64,000 nucleotides of DNA from Sandaracinobacteroides sp031425455 (GTDB taxonomy: Bacteria > Pseudomonadota > Alphaproteobacteria > Sphingomonadales > Sphingomonadaceae), in assembly GCA_031425455.1 (NCBI GenBank), contig JANPJJ010000152.1, forward strand, positions 10,193 through 74,192. The letters are read 5' to 3'. Both the position numbers and the translations under genes were made by a program. Below are positions 32,531-41,637 of this stretch, piece by piece. The first letter of the stretch is position 1; the number at the start of each line of letters is the position of its first letter. The notes under the pieces are model-generated. The model was not told the DNA's origin. It saw only the letters and a program-made list of their open reading frames with translations, and searched no databases.

Positions 32531-33775
32531 TCACTCGTGAAACTCGGCTGCTTCCGGGATGCGACCGAACGCGATCTTGGTGCCGATCAGGCCGGCGCGT
32601 CCGGTGGCGATCGGGCCCAGCGTCACCGCGTTGCGCCCGAAACGACTGTTGATCACGTCCATCGCGCGGGCGATGTTCAGCGTGGGTCGGGTGGGCCGCT
32701 CGAACAGGCTCAGCTGGGTGCCCAAGGCAGGGCGGATATCGTCCAGCGTGACACCGATGGTGCGGATTCGGTCTTGCCCCAGCGTGCCGGCAAGCCGAGG
32801 CCATAATTCGGCAAGCGCGTCCAGCAGCGGAAAGCTGTCGTCGGTCGGCGCGACCCGGCGCGTGGCGTGCCAGCCCTGCCTGGATTCCAGCCTGGCGTGG
32901 AGCGTTACATGGCGGGCGACACATTCCGCGCGGCGCAGGCGGCTGGCCGCCTTCAGCAACAGGCGACGGGCCGTCTCTCGCGCGGTGTCGGCATCGCGGG
33001 CCTGGGGCGCCAGCACATGGCTGTGCCCGATAGATCGGCTCTGCTGCGGCCGCTCGGGAAGATCGGCCCCGTGCAACGCGTACCACAGGCGCGATCCCAC
33101 CACAGATCCCCAGGCGCTCCCGGCTGCGGTCGGGTCCTGCGCCAGAAGATCGGCCATGGTCCGAATACCCCGAGCGGAAAGGCGCGCCTCCATTTTCGCA
33201 CCGATGCCTGGAATGTCGCGCAGCGGCAGTGGATGCAGCGCGTCGGGCAGGTCGCCGGCCTGCAGCACGGTCAGCCCATCGGGCTTCTGCATGTCGGCGG
33301 CGATCTTGGCCAGCAGCCGCGAAGGCGCAATCCCGACCGAGGCGGTCAGGCAATCCCCCACATTGGCGCGGATACCCGCCTTGATCCGCCGCGCCAGGTC
33401 GATCGCCCGCTCGAGACCGTTTTCGTTGTCCAGCAGCCGGCAGGCGACTTCGTCGATCGAACAGACATGGGTGACGGGGATATGCCGCCAGACTTCGGCA
33501 ACGATCCGCTCGTGGAATTCGGCGTACCGGCTATGGTCCCCGCCGGTGAAGATCAGGTGAGGGCACAGCCGCTTGGCCTCCCCCACGCGCATGCCCGTCT
33601 TGATGCCGAACGCCTTGGCTTCATAGCTGGCCGCGATGATGGTGCCCGAATCGACCCGCTCCGGCCCGACGGCAACCGCCTTGCCGCGAAGGGCCGGATC
33701 CAGCTGCTGTTCGACGCTCGCAAAATAGCTGTTCAAATCCAGATACAGCCATCGGAGGGGGCGAGCGCCGAACAT
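32531..33775 (-). CDS. Y-family DNA polymerase (DinB/UmuC-like), SOS-regulated
   Basis: A 414-residue translesion polymerase. The catalytic carboxylates are in YLDLNSYFASVEQQ and CSIDEVACRL. GIKTGMRVGEAKRLCP is the fingers block and LRDIPGIGAKMEARL the helix-hairpin-helix DNA contact. A little-finger domain follows, ending with a UmuC-like DVINSRFGRNAV. I use ATG 33775: the in-frame ATG at 33787 lies inside the LexA box. There is no ribosome site before either, in line with a leaderless transcript. DinB versus UmuC cannot be settled here. Confidence 0.88.
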   Translation of the reverse strand: MFGARPLRWLYLDLNSYFASVEQQLDPALRGKAVAVGPERVDSGTIIAASYEAKAFGIKTGMRVGEAKRLCPHLIFTGGDHSRYAEFHERIVAEVWRHIPVTHVCSIDEVACRLLDNENGLERAIDLARRIKAGIRANVGDCLTASVGIAPSRLLAKIAADMQKPDGLTVLQAGDLPDALHPLPLRDIPGIGAKMEARLSARGIRTMADLLAQDPTAAGSAWGSVVGSRLWYALHGADLPERPQQSRSIGHSHVLAPQARDADTARETARRLLLKAASRLRRAECVARHVTLHARLESRQGWHATRRVAPTDDSFPLLDALAELWPRLAGTLGQDRIRTIGVTLDDIRPALGTQLSLFERPTRPTLNIARAMDVINSRFGRNAVTLGPIATGRAGLIGTKIAFGRIPEAAEFHE

Positions 33776-33781
33776 GACAGA

Positions 33782-33796
33782 GAACATAACAGGAAC
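33782..33796 (-). promoter_or_regulatory. LexA/SOS box of the Y-family polymerase
   Basis: GAAC (33782-33785), seven bases, GAAC (33793-33796): the alphaproteobacterial LexA target. A -10 candidate TATGTT (33787-33782) overlaps it and is followed after seven bases by ATG 33775, so repression and a leaderless start are both plausible. Confidence 0.8.
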
Positions 33797-33852
33797 AGTT
33801 GCGCAAGGGAAGCGCCTCGGCCATGATCCGCGGTAGTTTGGAGGGGGAAGGC

Positions 33853-34614
33853 ATGGCGGCACCAGACGACATCGCGGCGCCAGGAGCGGACGGGATCCGG
33901 GCTGTCGAGGCCGGCGATATCCAAGGCAAGCGCCTGCGCTATTATGATTATTGCATGGCAGCGTTCGTGGCCATCCTGATCTGCTCCAACCTGATCGGCG
34001 CGGGGAAAGTGGCGACCGTAAGCCTGCCGCTGATCGGAGCCGTCACGTTCGGTGCCGGGATATTATTCTTTCCGTTGAGCTATGTGCTGGGCGATGTTCT
34101 TACTGAGGTTTATGGCTATGCCCGGGCCCGGCGCGTTGTTTGGGTCGGCTTTGCGGCCAGCGTTTTCGCCGCCGGGATGGCGGCAGTCGTGGTCGCAATG
34201 CCGCCGGCGGCCGACTGGAACGGCCAGGACGCGCTGGCAACGGTGCTCGGCCAGGCGCCCCGCATCTTCGCCGCCTCGATCCTGGCTTTCTGGGCCGGCG
34301 AGTTCGCCAACGCCTTTGTGCTGGCCCGCATGAAGCTCTGGACGGGCGGCAGATATCTCTGGACCCGCACCATCGGCTCTACCGTGGTGGGGCAGGGCGT
34401 CGACACCCTCATCTTCTACCCGCTCGCCTTCTGGGGCATCTGGGAACCCGGCCTTATTGTAACCGTGATGATAACAAACTATCTGCTGAAGGTGGGCTGG
34501 GAAGTGCTGCTGACCCCGGTCACGTACCACGTCGTCGCCGGCTTCAAACGCGCCGAGGGCCTGGACGTATACGACCGGGAAACCGACTTCACGCCGTTCC
34601 GGACCCGGGTGTAA
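33853..34614 (+). CDS. Queuosine precursor transporter (YhhQ family)
   Basis: A 253-residue membrane protein with six or seven helices after a 40-residue soluble N-terminus. Family blocks are ICSNLIGAGKV, FPLSYVLGDVLTEVYGYARARRVVW, WTRTIGSTVVGQGVDTLIFYPLAF and NYLLKVGWEVLLTPVTY. Relatives import queuine or pre-Q1 for tRNA modification. The ATG 33853 follows GGAGGGGGAAGG. It is divergent from the polymerase gene. Confidence 0.9.
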   Translation: MAAPDDIAAPGADGIRAVEAGDIQGKRLRYYDYCMAAFVAILICSNLIGAGKVATVSLPLIGAVTFGAGILFFPLSYVLGDVLTEVYGYARARRVVWVGFAASVFAAGMAAVVVAMPPAADWNGQDALATVLGQAPRIFAASILAFWAGEFANAFVLARMKLWTGGRYLWTRTIGSTVVGQGVDTLIFYPLAFWGIWEPGLIVTVMITNYLLKVGWEVLLTPVTYHVVAGFKRAEGLDVYDRETDFTPFRTRV

Positions 34615-34698
34615 TCTGAGGGGATTGCAGGATACCAAGCTGCTGCTGATGGGCGCAACGGGGCTCGATAAGGATGCGTGAACGACTGCGGCAGGCGC

Positions 34699-35364
34699 TC
34701 AGGCAAGTATCATGAGGAGGCTCTCGAACAGCTTGCGGCCATCGGTCCCGCCATGGGCCGCTTCTACCACTCGCTCGGGATGCGGCATAAGCCCCAGCAC
34801 ATTGCGGCGGTCGTTCACCACGCCGGCAATGTCGCGTGCCGATCCATTGACGGGCTCGGCGTAGCGGAATGCCACCTGGCCTTGCTGCTCCAGCCGGTCG
34901 AGCGTTTCCGCATCGGCCTGGAAATTGCCGTCATGATGGGCGACGGGGATGCCGATGATTTCCCCCGGTGCATAGGCCCGGGTGAAGGGGGTAGCGGTGG
35001 TGACAACCTCCAGGCGAACGTCGCGGCAGACGAAATCGAGGCCCGCATTTCGCATCAAGGCGCCGGGCAGCAGGCCGGTTTCGGTAAGCACCTGAAAGCC
35101 GTTGCAGATGCCCAGCACCGGCGTACCCCGCCCGGCTGCCGTTACCACTTCCCGCATGATGGGCGCTCGCGCGGCAATCGCACCCGAGCGAAGATAGTCC
35201 CCGTGGCTGAAGCCGCCAGGGAGCGCTATAAGATCAAGGCCTTCCGGCAGACTGCTCGTATCATGCCACAACGCAAGCGGCGCCTGCCCGGTGACACGCT
35301 CCAGCGCCACCATCAGATCCCGGTCGCAGTTCGAGCCCGGGAAGACGACAACTGCCGTTTTCAC
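34699..35364 (-). CDS. purQ: Phosphoribosylformylglycinamidine synthase subunit PurQ
   Basis: The glutaminase partner of PurL. It has 221 residues. VVVFPGSNCDRD opens the class-I amidotransferase fold, VLGICNGFQVL holds the nucleophile Cys, and MPHPERVVE carries the His and Glu of the triad. It starts 10 bp after the purS stop, so purS-purQ is one operon. Confidence 0.95.
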   Translation of the reverse strand: MKTAVVVFPGSNCDRDLMVALERVTGQAPLALWHDTSSLPEGLDLIALPGGFSHGDYLRSGAIAARAPIMREVVTAAGRGTPVLGICNGFQVLTETGLLPGALMRNAGLDFVCRDVRLEVVTTATPFTRAYAPGEIIGIPVAHHDGNFQADAETLDRLEQQGQVAFRYAEPVNGSARDIAGVVNDRRNVLGLMPHPERVVEAAHGGTDGRKLFESLLMILA

Positions 35365-35374
35365 GCCGCAGCCT

Positions 35375-35605
35375 TCACGCCAGCTCGACCCGGAAATTCT
35401 CGATGACCATATTGGCCAGCAGCTTTCGCGCCATCTCGCCGACCTCGGCCTCGGTGGTGCCGTCTGCCACGTCCAGCTCGATCACCTTTCCGACGCGAAC
35501 ATCGGCGACCTGGCCGAACCCCAGCCCCTCCAGCGCATGATGGATGGCGCGTCCCTGCGGGTCCAGCACCCCGGGCTTCAGCGAAACGGTGACTCGGGCT
35601 TTCAT
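35375..35605 (-). CDS. purS: Phosphoribosylformylglycinamidine synthase subunit PurS
   Basis: A 76-residue dimeric scaffold protein that couples PurQ and PurL. KPGVLDPQGRAIHHALEGLGF and the terminal LANMVIENFRVEL are typical. It is the first gene of purS-purQ and divergent from the MFS gene at 35730. Confidence 0.93.
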   Translation of the reverse strand: MKARVTVSLKPGVLDPQGRAIHHALEGLGFGQVADVRVGKVIELDVADGTTEAEVGEMARKLLANMVIENFRVELA

Positions 35606-35729
35606 GCGCGAGCCTATGCGACAACGGATCGGTCAAGGGAAGTAGGGCAATTGACCGACCCGATTGCGCCGTCCACTATCGGCACATGGGGGGACATATC
35701 TTCAACTCAGCCGTAGCAGGGGTCGGGTC

Positions 35730-36938
35730 ATGACAGCCCCGTCGCGCTGGCTGATCATCATGGTCGGCGTTGCCATCGGGCTCAACTATATCGATCGCGG
35801 CGCGGTTTCCGTTGCGGCGCCACTGATCCGGGACGAGTTGGGCCTTTCTGCCACAGGCTACGGCCTCGTGGTGTCCGCCTTTTTCTGGACCTATGTGCCA
35901 GCGCTGATCGCCGCCGGGTGGCTGGCAGACCGGGTGTCGGTGCATCGGCTGATGGCGGCCGGCGTTGCCATCTGGGCAGTCGCCACCTTGCTGACAGGCT
36001 TTGCCGGCGGCTTGCTGGGGCTCATCCTGTTCCGGCTGCTGATGGGGGTCGGCGAGGGCGTCGCCTTTCCGTGCGGCTCGAGGATGCTGGCCGCAGTTCC
36101 GGAAGCGAAGCGAGGCACCGCGAACATCGCTCTGGCCTTGCCGCTCGCCGTCGGGCCGCTCGCCGGCACGCTGCTGGGCGGGCTCATTCTCACGCACCTG
36201 GGCTGGCGGGCCATGTTCCTGATCTTCGGCGTCATGACCTTGCTCTGGTTGATTCCTTGGGCCCGCGTGCGGCCCTCGGAAGCGACGGCCCATGCCACCA
36301 TGCCGGCCGTGCGCTACCCGGAGCTCATGGCCTGCCGGTCGCTCTGGCTGATGTCGCTGGTGCATTTTTCCACCAGCTATGCGCTGTATTTCGTGATCGC
36401 CTGGATGCCGCTCTATCTGGTCGGCGTGCGCGGATACGATATCGGGCAGATGGCGCTGCTGACGGGCCTGTTCTATCTGGTGCAGGCGCTGAGCGGGACG
36501 GCCGTGACGCTGATAAGCGACCGTCTGATCGCGGGCGGGCGAAGTGCCTCGGCCGTTCGCCGTGCACAGATGCTGGCGTCGACGGCGGTGGCAAGCGCCG
36601 GCATCCTGCTGATCCCGCTGTCCGGCGGGCTGGCGTCTCTGATCGGGGCGTTGGTTGTAACGGCAATCGGGTTTGGCCCGGTGGGCGCGATGCTGTTCGC
36701 CACCGGGCAGACATTGGCGGGCGTCGGGTCGGCGGGCAGGTGGATGGGGGTGCAGAGCAGCTTTGGCAATCTGGCGGGGATTACGGGGCCCGTTGCAACA
36801 GGGCTGATCGTCGACTCGCTGGGCTATGGCCCTGCCTTCGCGCTGACGGCTGCGATCAGCGTCAGCGGCGCGCTGGTCTTCGCGTTCGGCGTGCCGCGGA
36901 TCGCGCCGGTGGAATGGGCGCCCGTCACGTCAACCTGA
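35730..36938 (+). CDS. MFS transporter (anion:cation symporter-like)
   Basis: A 402-residue, 12-helix transporter. NYIDRGAVSVAAPLIRDELGLS in helix 1 and the GWLADRVSVHRLM loop are characteristic of the ACS branch of MFS, which takes up organic anions such as hexuronates, phthalate or sialate. No substrate gene is nearby. The ATG 35730 has GCAGGGG upstream. It is inserted between purS and purC and ends 6 bp from the convergent hydrolase gene. Confidence 0.85.
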   Translation: MTAPSRWLIIMVGVAIGLNYIDRGAVSVAAPLIRDELGLSATGYGLVVSAFFWTYVPALIAAGWLADRVSVHRLMAAGVAIWAVATLLTGFAGGLLGLILFRLLMGVGEGVAFPCGSRMLAAVPEAKRGTANIALALPLAVGPLAGTLLGGLILTHLGWRAMFLIFGVMTLLWLIPWARVRPSEATAHATMPAVRYPELMACRSLWLMSLVHFSTSYALYFVIAWMPLYLVGVRGYDIGQMALLTGLFYLVQALSGTAVTLISDRLIAGGRSASAVRRAQMLASTAVASAGILLIPLSGGLASLIGALVVTAIGFGPVGAMLFATGQTLAGVGSAGRWMGVQSSFGNLAGITGPVATGLIVDSLGYGPAFALTAAISVSGALVFAFGVPRIAPVEWAPVTST

Positions 36939-36944
36939 CCGGCC

Positions 36945-37973
36945 CTATCTGGCCAACCGCTCCACTGCGGCAAGCGCCTGGGCAAAGGCGGGCGTGCCTG
37001 GCACCACCACTTCGAAGTGACCGGCCATGGGCGCGATCTGGATATCGGCGCGGTCCCCCGCCTTGCGCGCCGCCATGGCAAATTGCAGGCCGACATAGGG
37101 GTAGGTCACCGAATCGTAAACGCCGTGAAGCAGCACAATCGGCACCCCGGTCGGCAAAAGTGCGGCCGGCGATGTATCGGCAAAAGGATCGGCGCGCGGG
37201 ATCGGTGCAGCGGCTTCGGCGGGAACCGTCGCGCCCTCGGCAGCCGCTTCGGCCGCAGCCGGGGCGACAGCCTCCGCAGCAGCAGGCAGTCCCACCAGCT
37301 TCGCCAGCGTGCCGGGCGCGCAGATCGGGTCCACCTGGTCCGCGAACCACTTCAGGTCGCCGATGCTGCCCACGCCGACCACGCCGCGCGGCTTCAGCGG
37401 GGTGTCGCTCCGCAGCACGCTGTCGGCAGGCAGCTTGGCGCGGCCGGCCGCCCAGAGCGCCAGATGCGCGCCAGCCGAGTGGCCGAACAGTATGACGCGT
37501 TGCAGGTCCAGCTTGTTCGCCTCGGCCTGCTCGCGGAGCAGATCCAGCGCCTTGGCCACATCCTGGAACGTCCCGGGATAACCGCCGCCCGGTTCGTCAA
37601 CGCGGCGATAGCCGATGTTCCAGACGGCAAAGCCCTTGTCGAGGAAACTGGCCGCGGCCGCCCGCATCTGTTCGCGGCCCGCGGTGGACGCCACCCAGCA
37701 GCCGCCATGAATGGTGACGACCACGGGGCGCAGCGCATCCGGGTTCGCCGGGTCCGGTCGCGGCAGGAACAGCTCGGCCTTCTGGACTTCGGCCTCGCCG
37801 TAGCCAAGCACCTGGTCGGGCGTCGCCGCCGGCGCCGACGCGATACTGCGCGGTGTCATCAGCCGGGGCAAAGGCGGGGGGCCCGCAGGCTGCGCCAGCG
37901 CCGGCGCCGCCAGAGGCAGCAGGATGACCGCCACGGCATTCAACAGCAACGTCTGGCGCCAGCTAATGCTCAC
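36945..37973 (-). CDS. Secreted alpha/beta hydrolase (BD-FAE/esterase-like)
   Basis: A 342-residue exported hydrolase. The signal peptide ends at about residue 27 (APALA). VTIHGGCWVAS is the oxyanion hole, FGHSAGAHLALW the nucleophile elbow, HGVYDSVTYP the acid block and GHFEVV the His. An Ala/Glu/Pro-rich stretch at residues 231-260 looks like an inserted linker between fold and cap. It is probably a carboxylesterase; the substrate is unknown. It starts 217 bp from the purC start and ends its own unit upstream of MFS. Confidence 0.82.
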   Translation of the reverse strand: MSISWRQTLLLNAVAVILLPLAAPALAQPAGPPPLPRLMTPRSIASAPAATPDQVLGYGEAEVQKAELFLPRPDPANPDALRPVVVTIHGGCWVASTAGREQMRAAAASFLDKGFAVWNIGYRRVDEPGGGYPGTFQDVAKALDLLREQAEANKLDLQRVILFGHSAGAHLALWAAGRAKLPADSVLRSDTPLKPRGVVGVGSIGDLKWFADQVDPICAPGTLAKLVGLPAAAEAVAPAAAEAAAEGATVPAEAAAPIPRADPFADTSPAALLPTGVPIVLLHGVYDSVTYPYVGLQFAMAARKAGDRADIQIAPMAGHFEVVVPGTPAFAQALAAVERLAR

Positions 37974-37983
37974 TTGGCCTTGC

Positions 37984-38766
37984 TCACTTGCTCGTGCGGG
38001 CTTTGCGCGCTTCGTTCAGGTCCAGCACGGCGTTGTCGCTGCCTTCGGGCAGCAGGCCCAGGCGCCGCGCGACTTCCTGGTAAGCCTCAACCTCCCCACC
38101 GAGATCGCGGCGGAACCTGTCCTTGTCGAGCTTTTCGTTGGTCTTCATATCCCAGAGCCGGCAGCCGTCGGGGCTGATCTCGTCGGCCAGGATCACCCGG
38201 CTGAAATCATCTTCCCACAAACGCCCGAACTCCAGCTTGAAGTCGACCAGGCGGATCCCGATGCCGGCGAACAGGCCCGTGAGGAAATCGTTGGTGCGGA
38301 TCGCCATGTCGACCATGTCGGCAAGCTCGTCCTGCCCGGCCCAGCCGAAGCAGGCGACATGCTCCTCGGTCACGAGCGGGTCCCCGAGAGCGTCGTCCTT
38401 GTAGTAATACTCCAGGATGGTCCGGGGCAGCTGCACGCCCTCTTCGATGCCCAAGCGCTTCGCCAGCGACCCCGCGGCGACATTGCGAACCACGACTTCC
38501 AGCGGGATAATCTCAACCTGCCGAACCAGTTGCTCCCGCATGTTAAGGCGACGAATGAAGTGAGTGGGGATGCCGATCGTCCCGAGCAATGTGAACAGAT
38601 GTTCCGAAATGCGGTTGTTCAGCACGCCCTTGCCGGAAATCGTCCCCTTTTTCTGGGCGTTGAAGGCGGTCGCGTCGTCCTTGAAATACTGGATCAGCGT
38701 GCCGGGCTCCGGACCCTCATAGAGGATCTTGGCCTTGCCCTCGTAGATCTGGCGGCGGCGGGACAT
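37984..38766 (-). CDS. purC: SAICAR synthetase
   Basis: Joins aspartate to CAIR in purine synthesis. It has 260 residues. YEGKAKILYEG at the N-terminus, VEIIPLEVVVRNVAAGSLAKR and LVDFKLEFGR, followed by DEISPDGCRLWD, are all standard. ATG 38766 has AAGGAAAC upstream. The next minus-strand gene (hydrolase) begins just 11 bp after its stop, so purC may drive it. Confidence 0.95.
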   Translation of the reverse strand: MSRRRQIYEGKAKILYEGPEPGTLIQYFKDDATAFNAQKKGTISGKGVLNNRISEHLFTLLGTIGIPTHFIRRLNMREQLVRQVEIIPLEVVVRNVAAGSLAKRLGIEEGVQLPRTILEYYYKDDALGDPLVTEEHVACFGWAGQDELADMVDMAIRTNDFLTGLFAGIGIRLVDFKLEFGRLWEDDFSRVILADEISPDGCRLWDMKTNEKLDKDRFRRDLGGEVEAYQEVARRLGLLPEGSDNAVLDLNEARKARTSK

Positions 38767-38841
38767 GTTTCTTGTTTCCTTGGGTGATTGAACCAAGGGC
38801 ATAGCGGGTTCCCGGGGCCGGGGCAACGCAGCCGCCGGCGG

Positions 38842-39564
38842 TCAGCGGCAATAGCCACCGAACAGCCCGCTGCCGCGCTGCGACATGTCGAGGTGGAAAT
38901 GATCGGCATGGGCGGCATTGTAATCGGGCGAAAGCGTGGTGCCATAGAGGCGGCACGCCCCGTCCCGGACCTCGCGCAGAAAGGCCTGCTCGGCCGGGCT
39001 GCCGTTCCAGTGCCGGGCAATCGCCACCTGGCGGCCGTCGACAAGGCGGAAGCCGGCAACGTCGAGCGCGTTGGCGCGGGCATGTTCCGACAGCTCGGTA
39101 TCGGACCGGCCATAGGTGTTGCGGCAGGCGTAGGTGCCGAAATGGTCGATTGCGATGACACGGGCGCCGAAATGCACCTGCGCGGCAGGCTGCACGATAT
39201 CGCGCAGCCAGAGATGGGTGGCGGCCGCCATCGCGCACGACATGCCGGGGCTGTCCGGACGAAAGGCAATGGCGCTCCGGCCGGGTTGCAGCCGCACCGC
39301 ATCGGAGTAGCCGCAGCGGCCGTTCTGCAACGGGGGGAGCGGCGTATGCGCGACCGCGCCGGTGCGCAGGATTTCACGGCAGAGGGCGGGATCCCTCGCC
39401 AGCAGCGCCAGCCGGGCGCCGGTGGTCCGGTCGGTCGGCGCGGCAAGATCGGGCGGGCCGAGCAACGGCGTGCGCAGGCTGCCCGCGCAGGAGGCCACCA
39501 GCACGGCCAGCGTGCCGGTGAGCAGCAGGAAAGTGAGGACGCGACGCACGGCAGGGACCAGCAT
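38842..39564 (-). CDS. Extensin-like C-terminal domain protein
   Basis: A 240-residue exported protein; the N-terminal hydrophobic stretch ends in VASCAG, so it may be a lipoprotein. The domain has MSCAMAAATHLWL, a CRNTYGR block, SEHARANALDVAGF and AHADHFHLDMSQRG. The spacing of His and Asp residues resembles M15-type zinc peptidases of peptidoglycan, and a wall-hydrolase role is reasonable for this family. Confidence 0.82.
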   Translation of the reverse strand: MLVPAVRRVLTFLLLTGTLAVLVASCAGSLRTPLLGPPDLAAPTDRTTGARLALLARDPALCREILRTGAVAHTPLPPLQNGRCGYSDAVRLQPGRSAIAFRPDSPGMSCAMAAATHLWLRDIVQPAAQVHFGARVIAIDHFGTYACRNTYGRSDTELSEHARANALDVAGFRLVDGRQVAIARHWNGSPAEQAFLREVRDGACRLYGTTLSPDYNAAHADHFHLDMSQRGSGLFGGYCR

Positions 39565-39609
39565 GAAGCGGGAACGAGCGGCGATCGCCCTCGTTCCCGC
39601 GCAGGTTCG

Positions 39610-40614
39610 TCAGAGCCTGACCAGCATCTTGCCGGTGTTGCCGCCCGAAAACAGGCCGATGAACGCATCGGGTGCCTTCTCGATCCCGTCGAAGATGGTC
39701 TCTTCCCAGCGGACTTTGCCTTCGGCGATCCAGCCCCCCATGTCGGCCAGGAACTGCGGTTGCAACTGGGCGAACTGGGTCACGATGAAGCCCTGCATCT
39801 TCAGGGATTTGCCGATCACCATGATGATGTTGCTAGGGCCCGGGGCAGGTTCGGTCGCGTTATAGTTGGCGATCATGCCGCATTCCACCAGCCGACCGAA
39901 GGGGCGGGCGAGTTCGATCGCGACTTCCAGATGTTCGCCGCCGACATTGTCGAAATAAATGTCGATGCCCTTCGGCACCGCGGCGCGGACGGCTTCGATC
40001 AAGCTGCCGCACGTCTTGTAGTTGATCGCATGGTCGACGCCGGCGGCCTTCAGCCAGGCGCATTTCTCGTCGCTGCCAGCTGTCGCCACGACGGTGCAGC
40101 CCTTGATCTTCGCGATCTGGGCGACCACCGATCCCACGGCACCGGCCCCACCGGAAACGAACACCGTTTCGCCGGGCTTGGGGTCGCCGATCTGCAACAG
40201 CCCCGCATATCCGGTAAGGCCGGGCATGCCGAGCACGCCGAGAAACGCCTGGGGCGGCACCCGGTCGAGCGCGGGGAGTTTCTGCAGCGCGGCCGCCGGC
40301 GCCACATAGGCTTCGCGCCAGCCGAACATCGAGTTCACCAGGTCGCCCGGGGCGAAACCCGGATCGTTGGAGGCGACGATTTCGCCGACGGCACCGCCTT
40401 GCAGCGCCTCCCCGATCTGGAACGGCGGGACATAGCTGGGGCGATCGTACATCCGGCCGCGCATATAGGGATCGACCGACATGAAGCGGTTCCGCACCAG
40501 CACGTCACCGGTGCCGGGCACGGCAAGCGTTGTGGTGGCGAGCTCGAAATGCTCGGCCGACGGCGTGCCGACCGGGCGGCTGTTCAGGCGGATTTCGCGG
40601 CTGGTGGTCATCAT
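39610..40614 (-). CDS. NADP-dependent medium-chain oxidoreductase (PTGR/CurA-like)
   Basis: A 334-residue zinc-less alcohol-dehydrogenase-fold reductase for alpha,beta-unsaturated carbonyls. SVDPYMRGRM near the N-terminus, GMPGLTGYAGLLQIG, the nucleotide loop SGGAGAVGSVVAQIAK and DIYFDNVGGEHLE are the signature of the leukotriene B4 dehydrogenase group. It starts at ATG 40614 or the adjacent ATG 40611, after GGGGAG. Confidence 0.9.
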   Translation of the reverse strand: MMTTSREIRLNSRPVGTPSAEHFELATTTLAVPGTGDVLVRNRFMSVDPYMRGRMYDRPSYVPPFQIGEALQGGAVGEIVASNDPGFAPGDLVNSMFGWREAYVAPAAALQKLPALDRVPPQAFLGVLGMPGLTGYAGLLQIGDPKPGETVFVSGGAGAVGSVVAQIAKIKGCTVVATAGSDEKCAWLKAAGVDHAINYKTCGSLIEAVRAAVPKGIDIYFDNVGGEHLEVAIELARPFGRLVECGMIANYNATEPAPGPSNIIMVIGKSLKMQGFIVTQFAQLQPQFLADMGGWIAEGKVRWEETIFDGIEKAPDAFIGLFSGGNTGKMLVRL

Positions 40615-40671
40615 CGGTCTCCCCAGAGCTTCCATGCTGTGTACGATATCGGATGCGAAACAGGCGCCGCG

Positions 40672-41628
40672 TCAGGCCGACGGCCGGGTGTGTTTACGCA
40701 GGCGTTTCAAACGATCGACGATGAAGGCGATGACCAAGCCGATCGCGACCCCGAACAGGCCGGCGAGCGCGGCGTAGACGATCCATTCCACGGCGGCCTG
40801 CGCTGCCGGCAGAGCGGTTCCAACGGCATGCGACCAGTCGTGGAACAGCCGAGGCAGCACTTCCGCGATCCCCAGTTCCTCCATGCCGTGAAGGACGATC
40901 CCGCCGCCGACCCACGCCATGGCGGCAGTGCCGATGATGCTGAGCGCGGCCAGGAGCTTCGGCATGCCCGCCACCAGCCCGCGGCCGACCGCCTGGCTTG
41001 CGCCGCTGTCGTAGGTCGCAAGCTTCACGCCGACATCGTCCATCTTCACGATCAAGGCGACCGCGCCATAGACCAGGACCGTGACGGCGAGCGACACGCC
41101 TGCCAGCGCGGCGGCCGTGGTGACGAGCGAAAGGGCGGCAAGCTCCCCCAGGGCGATCGCCAGGATCTCGGCGGAGAGGATGAGGTCGGTCCGGATGGCG
41201 CCCGCCACCATGGTCGCCTCGCGCTCGGCGGGCTCCATCACCACCGGCGCGTCGTTGCTGTGGTCTTCGTGAAGCCCGATCTTCTCCATCACTTTTTCGG
41301 CCGCCTCGAAGCACAGAAAGGCGCCGCCGATCATCAGCAGCGGGGTGAGCGCCTGCGGCAGGAACGCCGCCAGCAGCAGGAAGCCCGGCAGCAGGAACAG
41401 AAGCTTGTTCCGAAGCGACCCCTTGGCGATCTTCCAGATAATCGGCAGTTCGCGTTCGGGAGTGAAGCCAGTGACATAGGTGGGGGTGACGGCCGCATCG
41501 TCGATCACCACGCCGGCCGATTTGGCGCCGGCCCGGGCGGTCGCGGCGGCGATGTCGTCGAGCGAGGCGGCGGCGACCTTGGCGATCGCGGCGACGTCGT
41601 CGAGAAGTGCAATGAGACCTGAAGCCAT
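40672..41628 (-). CDS. DUF808 family inner-membrane protein (YedI-like)
   Basis: A 318-residue membrane protein. LIALLDDVAAIAKVAAASLDDIAAA opens the family, followed by VIDDAAVTPTYVTGF and FLCFEAAEKV, then at least five hydrophobic segments. Function unknown. It begins 9 bp after the rnhA stop and so probably belongs to the ispH-thrB-rnhA transcript. Confidence 0.88.
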   Translation of the reverse strand: MASGLIALLDDVAAIAKVAAASLDDIAAATARAGAKSAGVVIDDAAVTPTYVTGFTPERELPIIWKIAKGSLRNKLLFLLPGFLLLAAFLPQALTPLLMIGGAFLCFEAAEKVMEKIGLHEDHSNDAPVVMEPAEREATMVAGAIRTDLILSAEILAIALGELAALSLVTTAAALAGVSLAVTVLVYGAVALIVKMDDVGVKLATYDSGASQAVGRGLVAGMPKLLAALSIIGTAAMAWVGGGIVLHGMEELGIAEVLPRLFHDWSHAVGTALPAAQAAVEWIVYAALAGLFGVAIGLVIAFIVDRLKRLRKHTRPSA

Positions 41629-41637
41629 CGAACGGCC

